DNA from: Leucogyrophana mollusca
Lineage: Eukaryota; Basidiomycota; Agaricomycetes; Boletales
DNA: 21,623 nt
Assembly: GCA_021014945.1 (NCBI GenBank)
Contig: MU266695.1
Location: 1-21,623, forward strand
Reading direction: 5' to 3'
The notes under the pieces were generated by a model. That model had not been told where the DNA came from and searched no databases. It was given only the letters and a program-made list of their open reading frames with translations. Numbering within the stretch: the first letter of the stretch is position 1; each line of letters opens with the position of its first letter. A program made the translations under genes and the position numbers. This document shows, in pieces, positions 9,588-20,253 of the stretch.

Positions 9588-12500
9588 ATGTCTTCAAAAG
9601 GTCCGTGCACGGTGCCCCCACTGCCAAACCCAAACTGACCCCAGCCACAGCGATCCGGGAATACGATGCCAAGCTTCTCCTGGCTTATTGGCTCGAGCGC
9701 GCACCCCCAGCTCACCCGTCTCTCGCCCCGACCTCCTCCCAGCCCGCGTTCAAGTACCCTGCACCAAAAGTAGCTCAGGTCCAGTGGGATCCCGCCACTA
9801 ACAGCATCACCCCGGACTCCCTCCTCCCCAGCTGGGTCGCTACCACAAAGCTCGTCGCAAAGCCCGACCAGCTTATCAAGCGCCGTGGAAAGGCCGGTCT
9901 CCTCGCCCTTAACAAGGACTGGGAACAGGCGAAGGAATGGATCGCACAGAGGGCTGGAAAGCCACAGCAGGTAACGAGGCACATACCTCGATCGGCACGT
10001 GACACTCATAACCGCGTCCTCAGGTGGAATCTGTGACTGGCACATTGTCCACGTTCATCCTTGAGCCTTTCCTGCCCCACCCTTCGAACACAGAGTACTA
10101 CGTCTGCATAACATCAGCGCGTGAAGGCGATTCGATCCTCTTCACCCATGAAGGAGGTGTTGACATTGGAGATGTCGACGCGAAGGCCCTCCGCCTCGCC
10201 ATCCCCGCCCTTTCCACGACATCCGGCTCCACGACGGCCTTCCCCACTCGTCAACAAGTTCAGAATGCCCTCCTCACTCACGTCCCCGCCGCCAAAAAAG
10301 ACGCACTCACCGACTTCCTGATGCGTCTCTACAGCGTCTACGTAGACCTCCACTTTGCGTATCTCGAGATCAATCCCCTCGTCGTCCTCGATTCGGGCGA
10401 AATCCACTACCTTGACATGGCTGCTAAGCTTGATCAGACTGCAGAGAGCATATGTGGTCCCAAGTGGGCCGTTGCACGTGACCTGAGTGTATACGAGGCC
10501 AAGGCCACCGAGAAGAAGGGCAGCGTCGGCGCCGACCGTGGACCTCCCATGGTTTGGCCGGCTCCCTTCGGACGTGACCTGACCAAGGAGGAGGGTACGC
10601 ACTGTCATATATGCGCGCATATATGCATGCTAATATGCCATTTGTATAGCATATATCCAGAAACTCGACGCGTCCACTGGTGCATCGCTTAAGCTGACCG
10701 TCCTCAACCCCCAGGGTCGTATCTGGACCATGGTTGCCGGTGGTGGTGCTTCAGTGGTGTACTCGGATGCCATCGCCGCCCACGGGTTCGCTCACGAGCT
10801 TGCCAACTACGGAGAGTACTCTGGTGCCCCCACCGAGGGACAAACCTTCGAGTACGCCAAGACCATCAGTGCGTACTACCCACACCTAGTGGTTCAATTG
10901 CTGACTTCGATGCAGTCGACCTGCTGACGCGCGGCACACCCAACCCCGATGGCAAGATCCTCATCATCGGTGGTGGTATCGCCAACTTCACTAACGTCGC
11001 CAGCACCTTCAAGGGCATCATTCGCGCCCTCACGATGTACAAGAACCAGCTGATCGCGCACAGCGTTCGTATCTTTGTCCGCCGTGGTGGTCCCAACTGG
11101 CAGGAAGGTCTGAAGGCCATGCGCCTGCTCGGTTCGTCCTCGTCCTTTATAAGTCTATGTTCGTGTGCTGATCGATGTCGATCAATGCAGGTGAGAGCCT
11201 TGGCGTCCCAATCCGCGTCTTCGGCCCCGATACCCACATCACGGAGATCGTCCCCCTCGCTCTCGGCATCAAGGTCGGCAAGAACCGCTCCAACGTCCCG
11301 CAATCCATCCCCGCTACCGCCCCCGGGTCCCCCAAAGCCACCGCCGTCACTCCTCCCTCTCCCTCCGCTGCACCCACGCCCGGCGAAGTCGGCACCATCC
11401 ACGCTGACGGTGAACGCACGCAGCCCAATGACGTCGTCGTGCGCTTCGAGGGCGGCGAGGCCAAAGCCGGTGGACGCCCTTCGTACCGTCCCTTCGATGC
11501 TGAGACGCGCTCGTTCGTTTACGGTCTGCAGCCCCGTGCAATTCAGGGCATGCTCGACTTTGACTACTCGTGCAAGCGCGCTCGCCCCTCCGTCGCTGCG
11601 ATGATTTACCCCTTCGGTGGCCACCACATCCAGAAGTTCTACTGGGGCACGCGTGAGACGCTTTTGCCAGTATACACGAGCGTCGAGGAGGCAGTGAAGA
11701 AGCACGCTGATGTTGACGTCGTGGTCAACTTCGCGTCCAGCCGGAGTGTCTATTCGAGTACGCTAGAGTGTTTGAGGTATGAACAGATTAGGAGCATTGC
11801 GCTCATTGCGGAGGGTGTGCCCGAGAGGCATGCGCGGGAGATCTTGTGGATGGCGAAGGAGAAGGGTGTGCTGATTGTTGGTCCCGCGACGGTTGGTGGG
11901 ATTAAGCCAGGGTGCTTCAGGATTGGTAACTCTGGAGGGTGAGTATTTGCATCGCCCCTTTTTACAAGGCCCAGTGTGCTGATGGATGTCGACCGACAGT
12001 ATGATGGACAACATCATTGCCTCTAAGCTCTACCGCCCCGGTTCCATCGGCTACGTCTCCAAGTCGGGAGGCATGTCTAACGAACTGAACAACATCCTCT
12101 CCCTCGTGACCAACGGCACCTACGAGGGTATCGCTATCGGTGGTGACCGTTACCCCGGCTCGACCTTCATCGACCACCTCCTTCGCTACGAAGCCGACCC
12201 CGACTGCAAGATGCTCGTCCTCCTCGGTGAAGTCGGTGGTATCGAAGAGTACCGCGTTATCGACGCTGTCAAGACCGGTATCATCAAGAAACCTATCGTT
12301 GCGTGGGCGATCGGAACGTGTGCGAAGATGTTCGCGACGGAAGTACAGTTCGGACACGCTGGGTCGATGGCGAACAGCGAGCTCGAGACAGCGGACTCGA
12401 AGAACAGGGCTATGAGAGAGGCCGGGTTCATCGTGCCCGAGACATTCGAGGAGCTCCCAGATGTCTTGAGGGACACGTACGAGAGGCTTGTTGGCGAGGG

Positions 12501-13592
12501 CGTAATTAAGCCCAAGAAGGAGGTTGACCCCCCTGTTATCCCCATGGACTACAAGTGGGCACAAGAGCTCGGGCTCATCCGCAAGCCTGCTGCGTTCATC
12601 TCTACCATCTCCGACGAGCGAGGCCAAGAACTCCTCTACGCCGGCATGCGCATCTCCGACGTATTCAAAGAAGACATCGGCCTCGGCGGTGTCGTGTCCC
12701 TCCTCTGGTTCAAGCGCCGGCTCCCACCCTGGGCGACAAAGTTCATCGAAATGGTGCTGATGCTGACGGCAGACCACGGACCTGCTGTGAGCGGTGCGAT
12801 GAATACGATTGTCGCAAGTCGTGCTGGCAAGGATTTGATCAGTAGTTTGGCGAGTGGATTGTTGACGATTGGAAGCCGGTTTGGAGGGGCATTGGATGAG
12901 GCTGCTTCCATGTTCTCAGGTGCGAGGGATACCGGCCTGACCCCCAGAGAGTTTGTAGATGAGTCGAGGAAGGCGAACAAGCTCAGTGAGTGCTGTCTTA
13001 TTTCATCTCGTTGTTCGGTTATGCTTACGAGGCGCCACAGTCAGCGGTATCGGCCACAAGATCAAGAGCGTGAACAACCCTGACTTGCGTGTCGAGCTTG
13101 TGAAGGAGTACGTTCGCAAGAACTTCCCTAGTCATTCGCTGTTGGACTACGCTCTTGCCGTCGAGAAGGTGACCACTGCGAAGAAGGATACTGTGAGTAT
13201 ACCGCCGCTTTACCCCCTCCTACCCCGCCTTCCTCAGGGCCTTCTGCATATGCTGACGTGATCCACAGCTCATCCTCAACGTCGACGGGTGCATTGCCGT
13301 CTGCTTCGTTGATCTCCTCCGCGATTCGGGTGCGTTCACGCCCGAGGAGGCAGATGAGTACATCAAGGTACGTTGTGGCATTCCTTGCACAGGCGTTTGA
13401 CCGAAGACTGATACATGGTTGTAGATCGGCACCCTTAACGGGCTCTTCGTCCTCGGTCGTTCGATCGGTTTCATCGGACACCACCTCGACCAGAAGCGTC
13501 TCCGCGCACCGTTGTACCGCCACCCCGCCGACGATATCTTCATCAACATGGCAGACATGGCGCAGCCTCGTGTGCTTGGGAAGATGGCTTAA
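9588..13592 (+). CDS. ATP-citrate lyase (single-chain), complete, ten exons
   Basis: Cytosolic ATP-citrate lyase: citrate + CoA + ATP give acetyl-CoA, oxaloacetate, ADP and phosphate, supplying acetyl-CoA for lipid and sterol synthesis. Exons: 9588-9600, 9651-9970, 10024-10594, 10650-10868, 10916-11131, 11191-11938, 12000-12985, 13041-13192, 13269-13367, 13425-13592. All junctions are GT-AG with consistent phases; product 1163 residues. The 13-nt first exon gives MSSK and joins in phase to [19 protein letters not shown], the conserved start. Order: ATP-grasp/citrate-binding half (about 1-480; [24 protein letters not shown]), a Pro/Ser/Thr-rich linker (about 483-520), CoA-binding and ligase part with phosphohistidine H815 (FGHAG), then the citrate-synthase-like part with H955 (ADHG), H1030 (GIGH) and D1081 (LNVDG). 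Spacings 140, 75 and 51 match human H760, H900, H975 and D1026, which supports the splice model. Fused form is as expected for basidiomycetes. Confidence 0.97.
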
Positions 13593-14672
13593 GTCGGATG
13601 ACGGCTCGCTCGACAATGGCACCTGGCTCGTTGCTCGCTCGCTCGATCACGGAAAATTTGACCTCGATAATGCGTAAAAGAATGAAGAATAATGACATTC
13701 GTAATACCATGAGACGACTTTTGGCATGGCGTTAACGTGGAGATAGATATGTAGATGTGCGGCGGTAGTGTAAAATAATACCTCTCTCGGAATACACCTG
13801 TGTTAATTGTGTGTTTTCCCTCGCTGTCGGTCGTTGCCAATAGTCTTCTTTCTCTTGAGCGTCGGTAGAATACTTGATGGATGTTCGATACCCTCACAGA
13901 AAGACGACTGCGAACAGACCCGAAGACTCACACTCCAGCTTGATGAAAGGAACTTTCAAGTTCGAAAGTTTCTTTCCACAAAGCTGAGTGTCAGACCTGT
14001 GTCTCCAGCTTTGAGGACAACGCCTCAGTTCCAACATGACCTTTGATGGGATGGTGAAGAAGTCCGCAAGGCATAACTTCCCAACCAAGGCAATGCAAGT
14101 ACTTCTCGAGATCCCGGAAACTTATAGGACTTGAAGGACAATCACATCGGTGTTGGTGTGATGGAGCAAGCTTCAAGTGGTCCAGGTAGTCTCGATTGTG
14201 AGTGATTTTAACTGTCGACCGAAGATCAACCTCGCGTTATTGTACAATACCAGAAGCCTTCATCTCTCGAGCCAAGTATACGCAGATGGGGTAGGGTCTA
14301 CGGGTGTCTATAGGTACATGCGATACCATTACACCTCGTATTTACAGGACCTACCCAGATAACGGAGGGGTTCGAAAACCCAATCGATGTGCTCTTTGGG
14401 AAGCTATCAAGACCAATGGGAGGGAACGGATATTCGGATTGGCTTTCACGAAGGGAAGACGCAAACCAGCGGGGTGTCCGATCTCTTGTGGGCCTTTGTA
14501 AACCACAGTTAATTCTGCCCTCCGCTGCACTTCGGTCTGCGCCTCGTCCCTTCTCTCCTCGGTGTTCGGTTCTCGAACCCCTGAATCTGTCTACCTTTCC
14601 CCTTCCCGGTCTCGCGGACTAGGTGAGCCCCTTCAGTCGAGGTCTGTTCATTCTGATCTGGTATTTCTCGGC
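13593..14672. other. ATP-citrate lyase 3' flank and unassigned sequence
   Basis: The first ~150 bp hold the 3' untranslated region, with GCTCGCTCG repeats (near 13604 and 13632) and AT-rich AATGAAGAATAATG near 13681 that could serve in polyadenylation. Farther on, a frame without a start is open at 14314-14622 (102 codons) after a TAG, including FENPIDVLFGKLSRPMGGNG. It looks more protein-like than its surroundings but was not recognised and overlaps a second open frame. Confidence 0.4.
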
Positions 14673-15061
14673 ATGCTTCACTTTTTGACTTTCACGGACA
14701 ATCATCCACGTGATATGGATGAAAAGGCGAAGAAGATCCTGGATTATCCTCAGCAAAAAGACAAGCAGTAAGTGCTTGTACATCGTACAGGTCCCCCCGC
14801 ACCACCCTCGACCCCACCCAAGCCCATATATAATCTGACGGCACTCCCTACAGCTGCAGACAACGTCAAATAGCCTGTCTACAGCGCCTTCGGACCAGTC
14901 TTCCCTTATTCTACCATGAAATGCCTTCCGAGTGGGCTAGAATTTACGCATTTCTGGCGCTAGGCGCCCACGCAGTGAAACAGCAAACTCCTGCTATAAT
15001 CAAACAGCCAAGTGTAAAGCCAGCGGGACATCTGTCCACTACTTTTACGCGGCAAGTGTAG
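14673..15061 (+). CDS. Possible small two-exon gene, unknown product
   Basis: Exon 14673-14767, intron 14768-14853, exon 14854-15061 (stop TAG). The 86-nt intron is textbook: GTAAGT donor, CTGAC branch-like motif about 17 nt before the end, and a CTACAG acceptor. Joining in phase gives about 100 residues with MDEKAKKILDYPQQKDK before the junction and MPSEWARIYAFLALGAHA after it; the second exon is open for 69 codons. No signal peptide, domain or family was recognised. The true start may be upstream, since the frame is open back to 14562 (ATG) in the same reading frame. It could also be a chance open frame around a good-looking intron. Confidence 0.33.
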
Positions 15062-15410
15062 ACCCAGGTGTTCAGAAGACACTACCCTCGCCAGCGATAT
15101 CAAACTGGAGCTCGAGCTTCGTAACACGAACGAAACCTTGTAAAGAATGACAGCTACCTGGATATCCTCAGGACGATCGATCAGAGTGTGCCGCGCGGCC
15201 ATATGTGATGTATTTGTACTGATCCTCGACAATTGGTAGGATTTCCCCCTTGCACTTCTCTCAACCTCACACAATGAAACAGAAGAAAACTGATGGAAGA
15301 ACCTCTTCTTACGATCCATACAAAGTGTTACGAAGTCTCGTCAAAACCATGGTAATGTATCGCAACCCTAATGTCTGGTACTGCCCATTTCTTCAATCTT
15401 ACACAAAAGT
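15062..15410. other. Intergenic, downstream of hydrophobin 1
   Basis: About 350 bp holding the 3' flank of the minus-strand hydrophobin gene. A minus-strand open frame at 14960-15319 (119 codons) overlaps the possible small gene on the other strand; it has no recognisable domain and is not called. Confidence 0.4.
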
Positions 15411-15883
15411 TTACAAATAAATGTTGATAGGGCTGCAGCCAACGTTGATGAGGCCGTTCTGGAGGACGAAAGGGTTCAGTTTTTCCAGTTGAATGCGATT
15501 ATATAGCAGAAATGCTTACGAAAGTGTTGTCAGTGCAGCATACGGGCTGCTGGTTAACCTCGCAGCCAGCGCCAGTGCCGCCGCCGGTAACGGGAGAGCA
15601 GGCGATGCCAATCAAGGAGCCAAGATTGTCGGCAGTCATCCCAAGCTCGGTGAAGTGAGTGGTCTTCTGGAAATCTTCCGCCTAAAATTTTTGGGAGTCA
15701 GGGGAGCATAAACGGAATTTACAGAGATCTCACGTTATAGACGGTGTTGCAGCAATTGACACCACCAGTGTTGCACTGGCTGATGCCTCCTTCGCCATGA
15801 CCCCCATGATGGCCTCCACCGCGACCACCGGCGACGGCGAGGATGGCAAGGGGGAGGAGAGAAAAGATGCGGGAAGCGATCAT
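15411..15883 (-). CDS. Class I hydrophobin with Gly/His-rich N-terminal segment
   Basis: Secreted class I hydrophobin, expected to self-assemble at air-water or cell-wall interfaces. Exons on the minus strand: 15883-15734, 15681-15520, 15458-15411 (TAA); introns 52 and 61 nt; 119 residues. The signal peptide is about 1-18 (MIASRIFSLLPLAILAVA). Residues 19-33 form a Gly/His-rich stretch (GGRGGGHHGGHGEGG), absent from the other two copies. All eight cysteines are present in the pattern C-x6-CC ... C ... C-x7-CC-x12-C; the last block is CCTDNTF joined to NGLINVGCSPINIYL. Exon structure matches hydrophobins 2 and 3, but the C3-C4 loop is unrelated in sequence (EDFQKTTHFTELGMTADN). The TATA box lies 99 nt before the ATG. 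Intron 2 has an in-frame stop, unlike the other copies. Confidence 0.93.
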
Positions 15884-16187
15884 ATTGAGCTGGACCGGAT
15901 TTCTTTGAGAGATATCGAGAAGAGATGTCGTACTGCTAGTGGGCTGTAGAACTGAGAAAATAACAGCGAACCCAGGCTGTTCTTTATACTTTCCAAGAGC
16001 CCCCCACGTCGAGGTAAGGCGCACCACTCGAAATCTTGAATAGTGGGGCCCCATAAGATCGTTCGCTTGAAACATGAATGCAAATGCGACGACCTGGTCA
16101 CACGACAGCCTGGATTCTGGAAGAGAAGGCGTTCCGAGTCACAACATTAACACCCCAGGATGTTTCTATAGGCTGAATTCTCAGTAT
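15884..16187. other. Hydrophobin 1 promoter region
   Basis: Upstream region of the minus-strand hydrophobin 1. The part next to the gene (about 15884-16000) resembles the same position in hydrophobins 2 and 3, including GGGCTGTAGAACTGAG and the TATA box. Similarity fades farther upstream, and the duplicated segment starts at about 16188. Confidence 0.5.
15982..15988 (-). promoter_or_regulatory. TATA box of hydrophobin 1
   Basis: TATAAAG on the minus strand, 99 nt upstream of the ATG at 15883. The same element sits at the same distance in the other two hydrophobin genes, within a conserved block, which makes it a credible core promoter. Confidence 0.7.
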
Positions 16188-17429
16188 GTATATATCCGTT
16201 TGATTGTCTCCGGAGGTGTACCCGTGGTGTGAGTGCTATGAGAGATGACACTTTGGAGGAGTGACCACTAGTCAGCATCGGTGAGCAGGAGCTCTCCCTA
16301 GTCCCTTCAGGATAAGACATTTGGGGAGCTCGAGGCAAAACAGAAGCAGCGCGAGACCGTCTGAGACCTTTAGGCCCCACTAGTCGAGCATCGAGCTGCC
16401 AAGGAAACCCGTCTATGGGAATTCAGAGCTTCGGAGCACTGGGGAGGACTCAGGAGAGGCGCAGAATCGTGACACAAATTGAAACATGGGCAGGGAGAGA
16501 CAAACGAATGGTACAGCCATGCGGGCATAGACCCAGCCAGCGCCTCTTGGCCTATTGTAGGTGACACATCCGAGTAGCGTCCATTTGAAGGCCTTACAAC
16601 TGAACCATCAATTGCTCATTTGGTCCAGTCCGTTTAAATCCCGTTCCGGAACCCAAAAAGTCGGGACACAATAGTCGAGGATTGGGCTTACCTTGGGGAA
16701 GTCGCACAGCCGATGGAAATTCCCTGGAGTCCAGCGACACCATACACCGTAATTTCCAGACATGCGACTTGACTATATCCCCGAAATAAATAAGGGTACG
16801 TTTCGAAGCCAGACACCGCATGTCAAGTATGTAGCCCGCAAATCCCGGCAATAAAACGTTCGAAAGACGAAGTGTCATGTCTTTGCCACCCGCACTAATA
16901 ATGCTTGGGCAGTAGGCTGCAGTAGGGCGGTCTAGATGCCGCTGAAATCGCTGCAGAAAGCTTGCAAGGCATGGCCTGCCTTGTGCAGGCGATTATGTAT
17001 CCAGAAGAGTTCCCGCGACCGCCAGACCATTTGGAGACGTGATAACGATCAAGGAATCCGAGGCAATATTCCCGCAACCACAACCGAATCACGGCGACAA
17101 GCAGTGTCTGTAATCGTTTGTAGCTCGAGTTGAACTTGGAAGCTCGATGGGGCCGATGCAACAGACTGAGAAAACTCTCCAAGCGGCAGTCTGGGTAAAC
17201 CCGGCTGATCGATGGCACATGCCGGCAACCGATTTAGGCAACTGAGAAGGAACAGCGAAGTGCAGGCCATTTTGAATGCTCATCGAACAGCTGACGACAG
17301 GGCCACGGAATCGCGAACGAACAAAGCAGAAGGTATCATTAGGGTATGCAATCGCTACGGAACAGCCGAAACTTTTGTATCCAAAACGAACCCGACATCC
17401 TCTCCCAACCAAACTCCGTATGTGTAAAC

Positions 17430-17884
17430 TTAGAGGTTGACGTTGAGCGGGCTGCAGCCGAGGTTGACAACGCCGTTCTGGGGGACCAGAGAGCTCCCTT
17501 TAGCGGGGATATGCAGATATGCAACAGGAACACTTACGAAGGTATTGTCAGTGCAGCAAACAGGCTCCTGGTTGGCAGTGCACGAAGTGCCAGTGCCAAT
17601 GATGGTGAGGGGAGAGCAAGTGAACCCAATTAGCCCAGTGATGGATCCGACATTCAAGCCGAGGAGACCCAAGATGCCGGTCTGCTGTTGAGTAAGCGAC
17701 GAAGCCTAGAAATGCAGAGTCAGTAAGAGTATACTACGCGCCCACAGGGTACAAAACCGACCTGCGATGTGGTGTCGCAACAGCTGGCAGAGCCGGTGTT
17801 GCACGAGTTGGTTGCACCACCAGTGGGAGTGGCGACAGCAAGGACAGCGAGGGGAAGGAGAGCAAAGATGCGGGAGGCAATCAT
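17430..17884 (-). CDS. Class I hydrophobin (duplicated pair, copy A)
   Basis: Secreted class I hydrophobin of 112 residues. Exons on the minus strand: 17884-17762, 17705-17538, 17477-17430 (TAA); introns 56 and 60 nt, phase 0. Signal peptide about 1-18 ([18 protein letters not shown]). Eight cysteines: [10 protein letters not shown], then [16 protein letters not shown] and GCSPLNVNL, giving C-x6-CC ... C-x11-C-x7-CC-x12-C. The C5-C6 gap of seven is wider than the five often quoted for the class. Its nearest relative is the copy at 20493-20947: exon 3 identical, exon 1 differs at 4 of 123 bases, exon 2 at 27 of 168 by my count. Intron 2 is a multiple of three without stops, so retention would leave the frame open. 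The gene is co-oriented with its two neighbours and has a TATA box about 100 nt upstream. Confidence 0.95.
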
Positions 17885-17983
17885 TTTGAGCTGGGTTTGT
17901 TTAGGATTAGGAGGATTAGCGAAGGCGGGTTGTACTGCTTGAGGGCTGTAGAACTGAGGAAACTACAGTGAAACCAAGCTGCT

Positions 17984-17990
17984 CTTTATA
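17984..17990 (-). promoter_or_regulatory. TATA box of hydrophobin 2
   Basis: TATAAAG on the minus strand, 100 nt upstream of the ATG at 17884, inside the block conserved among all three hydrophobin promoters. Confidence 0.75.
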
Positions 17991-18101
17991 CTTTTCAGAG
18001 GCTCTCGACATCCCCATTTTCAGACTGACCTTGTTCGATTTCTCCTTTGCAAACTCTGGACCATGGGTGCCGAACAAGCGCGTCTGATGGGCGTGCACGT
18101 T

Positions 18102-18107
18102 CACGTG
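18102..18107. promoter_or_regulatory. CACGTG palindrome upstream of hydrophobin 2
   Basis: An E-box-type CACGTG about 220 nt upstream of the ATG, kept at the same place in the duplicated copy (21165-21170). It could bind a bHLH factor; conservation may only reflect recent duplication. Confidence 0.35.
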
Positions 18108-18200
18108 ATCGTTACATTTGATCATGATTCCACTTGTGCCTTTAATTTCCATCATCACTTTGGGCCAGCATCGAGACACAGAGCCACTCGTCGTCAAGCT

Positions 18201-19142
18201 GCGTTCGCTCCATGACAGTTGCAGTAAAATTACAGACAAAGATGCCTTCATTCCGCACCTTTCGTGCGTTTTTTTGGACGTCCGAACGCCCTGGAATTTC
18301 TTGAATGGGCGCTCATTCAGCAATCAACGGCCGGTCGACTTGACGGCTTCTCGTCATTGATGGAGTTGAATGATCCCCCGTGCTTCTAGTGCATGATTTG
18401 TGCCTTGTTGCTGTTGCGCGAGACCCGACAAGCATTCCGGGTCCAAGGCCACAACGGCCGTCCGTTAAAATTGCTCGAAGTTCGAAGTACGGTCAATGGC
18501 CAGATTTAGGTGTGTTAGCAGCCTTGAACACAAGGAATCTCCCTTTCCCCCGTATGCGACTTGCCAATCGATTCATCGCTGGAACCCTCAGATCCCGCAG
18601 CGCCCCACCCCCGCAAGCTCAAATATTGAATATTGAATAGCCGAACAGACTTTTTGTGGTGCGTTTGAAGCATGTTCAAAACTAATAGACTAGTCGCCAA
18701 TAGACTTGCCGGAAAGACCTGGGCCTCTTTACGGCTGCTCCTTCATCCCGGCTAAGCCATATGAAGACAAGTCATCGGTTCAATGCCAAGCAAGACGATG
18801 GACGTGGGGGTTATATCGTGTTCCAAGCTGTCTGCAAAGTAAGCCCCACTAGATACATTTTTATGCACCGTTTGGCCGTTGAGTTGACGTGCCGTGCGGA
18901 GCAGCCAGTTTAGCTAGCCATGGCCAATCCTATACTGGCCAATTCTATACGGGACCGCACGGCGCCGCTCTGGAGCGGGCATATCGGGCTGTGAAAAAAA
19001 CATGGTAAGTGCGCCGATCCCCACTTGCACCGGAGGTGAAGATTGCTCCTGTCGAGTGCAAATCGTTGCTCCCCCGTTGTCGAGTCGCACCGCGCGAGAG
19101 GGACTTAGAAATTCCCACATCCTTGCGTGAAACGGACGACTC
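18201..19142. other. Spacer between the two duplicated segments
   Basis: 942 bp of unique sequence between the duplicated blocks. Short open frames on both strands (for example 18380-18640 plus, 18914-19231 minus) show no domain and no splice extension. It contains a tandem pair of 15-bp repeats at 18922-18951. No gene is called. Confidence 0.5.
18922..18951. repeat. Tandem pair of 15-bp direct repeats
   Basis: GGCCAATCCTATACT is followed at once by GGCCAATTCTATACG, 13 of 15 bases identical. Each unit holds a CCAAT core. It could be a doubled binding site or a small replication slip. Confidence 0.55.
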
Positions 19143-20037
19143 GTATATATCCGTTCGATTGTCTCCGGAGGCGCACCCGTGGTCAGTATCGGTGGGCAGG
19201 AGTTCTCCCTGATCCTTCCAGGATGAGACATTTAGGGAGCTCGAGGCGACACAGAAGCAGCAGGAGACCATCTGAGACCTTTAGGCCTCGCTAGTCGAGC
19301 ATCGAGCTGCCAAGGAAAGGCGTCTATGAAAATTCAATGCTTGGAGGCCTCGGGAGAGGCGCAGCAAGCGCGCAAAATCGTGACACAAATTGAAACATGG
19401 GCAAGGAGAGACAATCGAATGGTACAGCCATGTGGGCATAGACCCAGCCAGTACCTCTTGGCCTATCGTAGGTGACACGTCCAAGTAGCGTCCATTTGAA
19501 GGCCTCCCGACTGAACCATCATTTGCTCATTTGATCCAGCACGTTTAAAGACAGTTCAGGTCGGAGCACCACAGCGTCGAGGATTGGGCTTAACTCGGGG
19601 AAGTCGCGCAGCCGATGGAAATTCCTTTGAGTCCAGCGACACCGTACGCCGTAATTTCCAGACATGCGACTTGACGATATCCATGAGATAAACAAGGGTA
19701 CGTTGCGAAAGCCAGGCGCCGCATGTCCAGTCGCCAGCAAATCCTGGCAATAACGCGCTGATAATGCATGAGCAGCAAGGCAGTCTAGATCCCGCTGGAA
19801 TCGCTGGAGACAGGCTTAGAAGGCATGGCCTCCCTGTTCAGGAGGTTATGTATCCGGAAGAGTTCCCGCGAACAATTTGGAGTCATCAGCCGCCAGACCA
19901 TGTGGAGACGCTGATAACGATCAAGGGATCCGACGCAACGTTCTCACAGCCACGACTGAGTCACGACGAAGAACAGGGTCTAGGTTGGAGTTAGAAAATC
20001 GGTGGGGCCAATGCACCCGAAGGGCCCCAAGCGGCAG

Positions 20038-20253
20038 GAGGTGCAGTCGTACTCATCTGAGGCCGATGGTGTTGCATTACCTGGCCCCCTCTGAAACGTC
20101 GCGTTTCGGTGCTGGGAGTTGGGCGTTCAAAATAAGTTTGGATACTCCGGGACAGTGGACCTACAGTACTAAGACCTACTTTACAGGCAGCAGCCGTCCC
20201 AGGAGCGAGTCGTTGACCGCGACAAATGCGAACTTGCAGTTTGAGCGCGCCTT
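20038..20253. other. 216-bp block present only in duplication copy B
   Basis: Copy A reads GCGGCAG directly into TCTGGGTAAAC (junction 17189/17190); copy B has 216 bp between the same two sequences. No clear terminal inverted repeats or target-site duplication are seen at the edges, so insertion in B and deletion in A are both possible. Confidence 0.7.

Larger units (their letters stand above)
16188..18200. repeat. Segmental duplication, copy A (carries hydrophobin 2)
   Basis: Direct copy of 19143-21263, in the same orientation and separated by a 942-bp spacer. It begins at a shared GTATATATCCGTT and ends at a shared TCGTCGTCAAGCT; beyond both ends similarity stops abruptly. Identity is high around the gene and its 3' flank and lower with indels in the outer downstream part (16188-17200). 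Copy A has about 40 bp near 16217-16262 missing in copy B and lacks a 216-bp block found in copy B. No transposon ends or target-site duplications were recognised. Confidence 0.9.

Noticed and set aside
9512..10045. 177-codon minus-strand open frame over the start of ATP-citrate lyase
   Set aside because: Antisense to exons 1-3 and crossing the promoter; no recognisable domain.
10866..11705. 279-codon minus-strand open frame inside ATP-citrate lyase
   Set aside because: It is antisense to exons and introns of a securely identified gene. Strong C/G third-position bias commonly opens antisense frames, and the translation is low complexity without domains.
11962..12777. 271-codon minus-strand open frame inside ATP-citrate lyase exon 7
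   Set aside because: Antisense shadow of the largest exon; composition explained by the codon bias of the true strand.
14366..14386. GGGGTTCGAAAACCC resembling a tRNA T-arm
   Set aside because: The stem does not pair properly over five bases, and no acceptor stem or anticodon arm is found around it.
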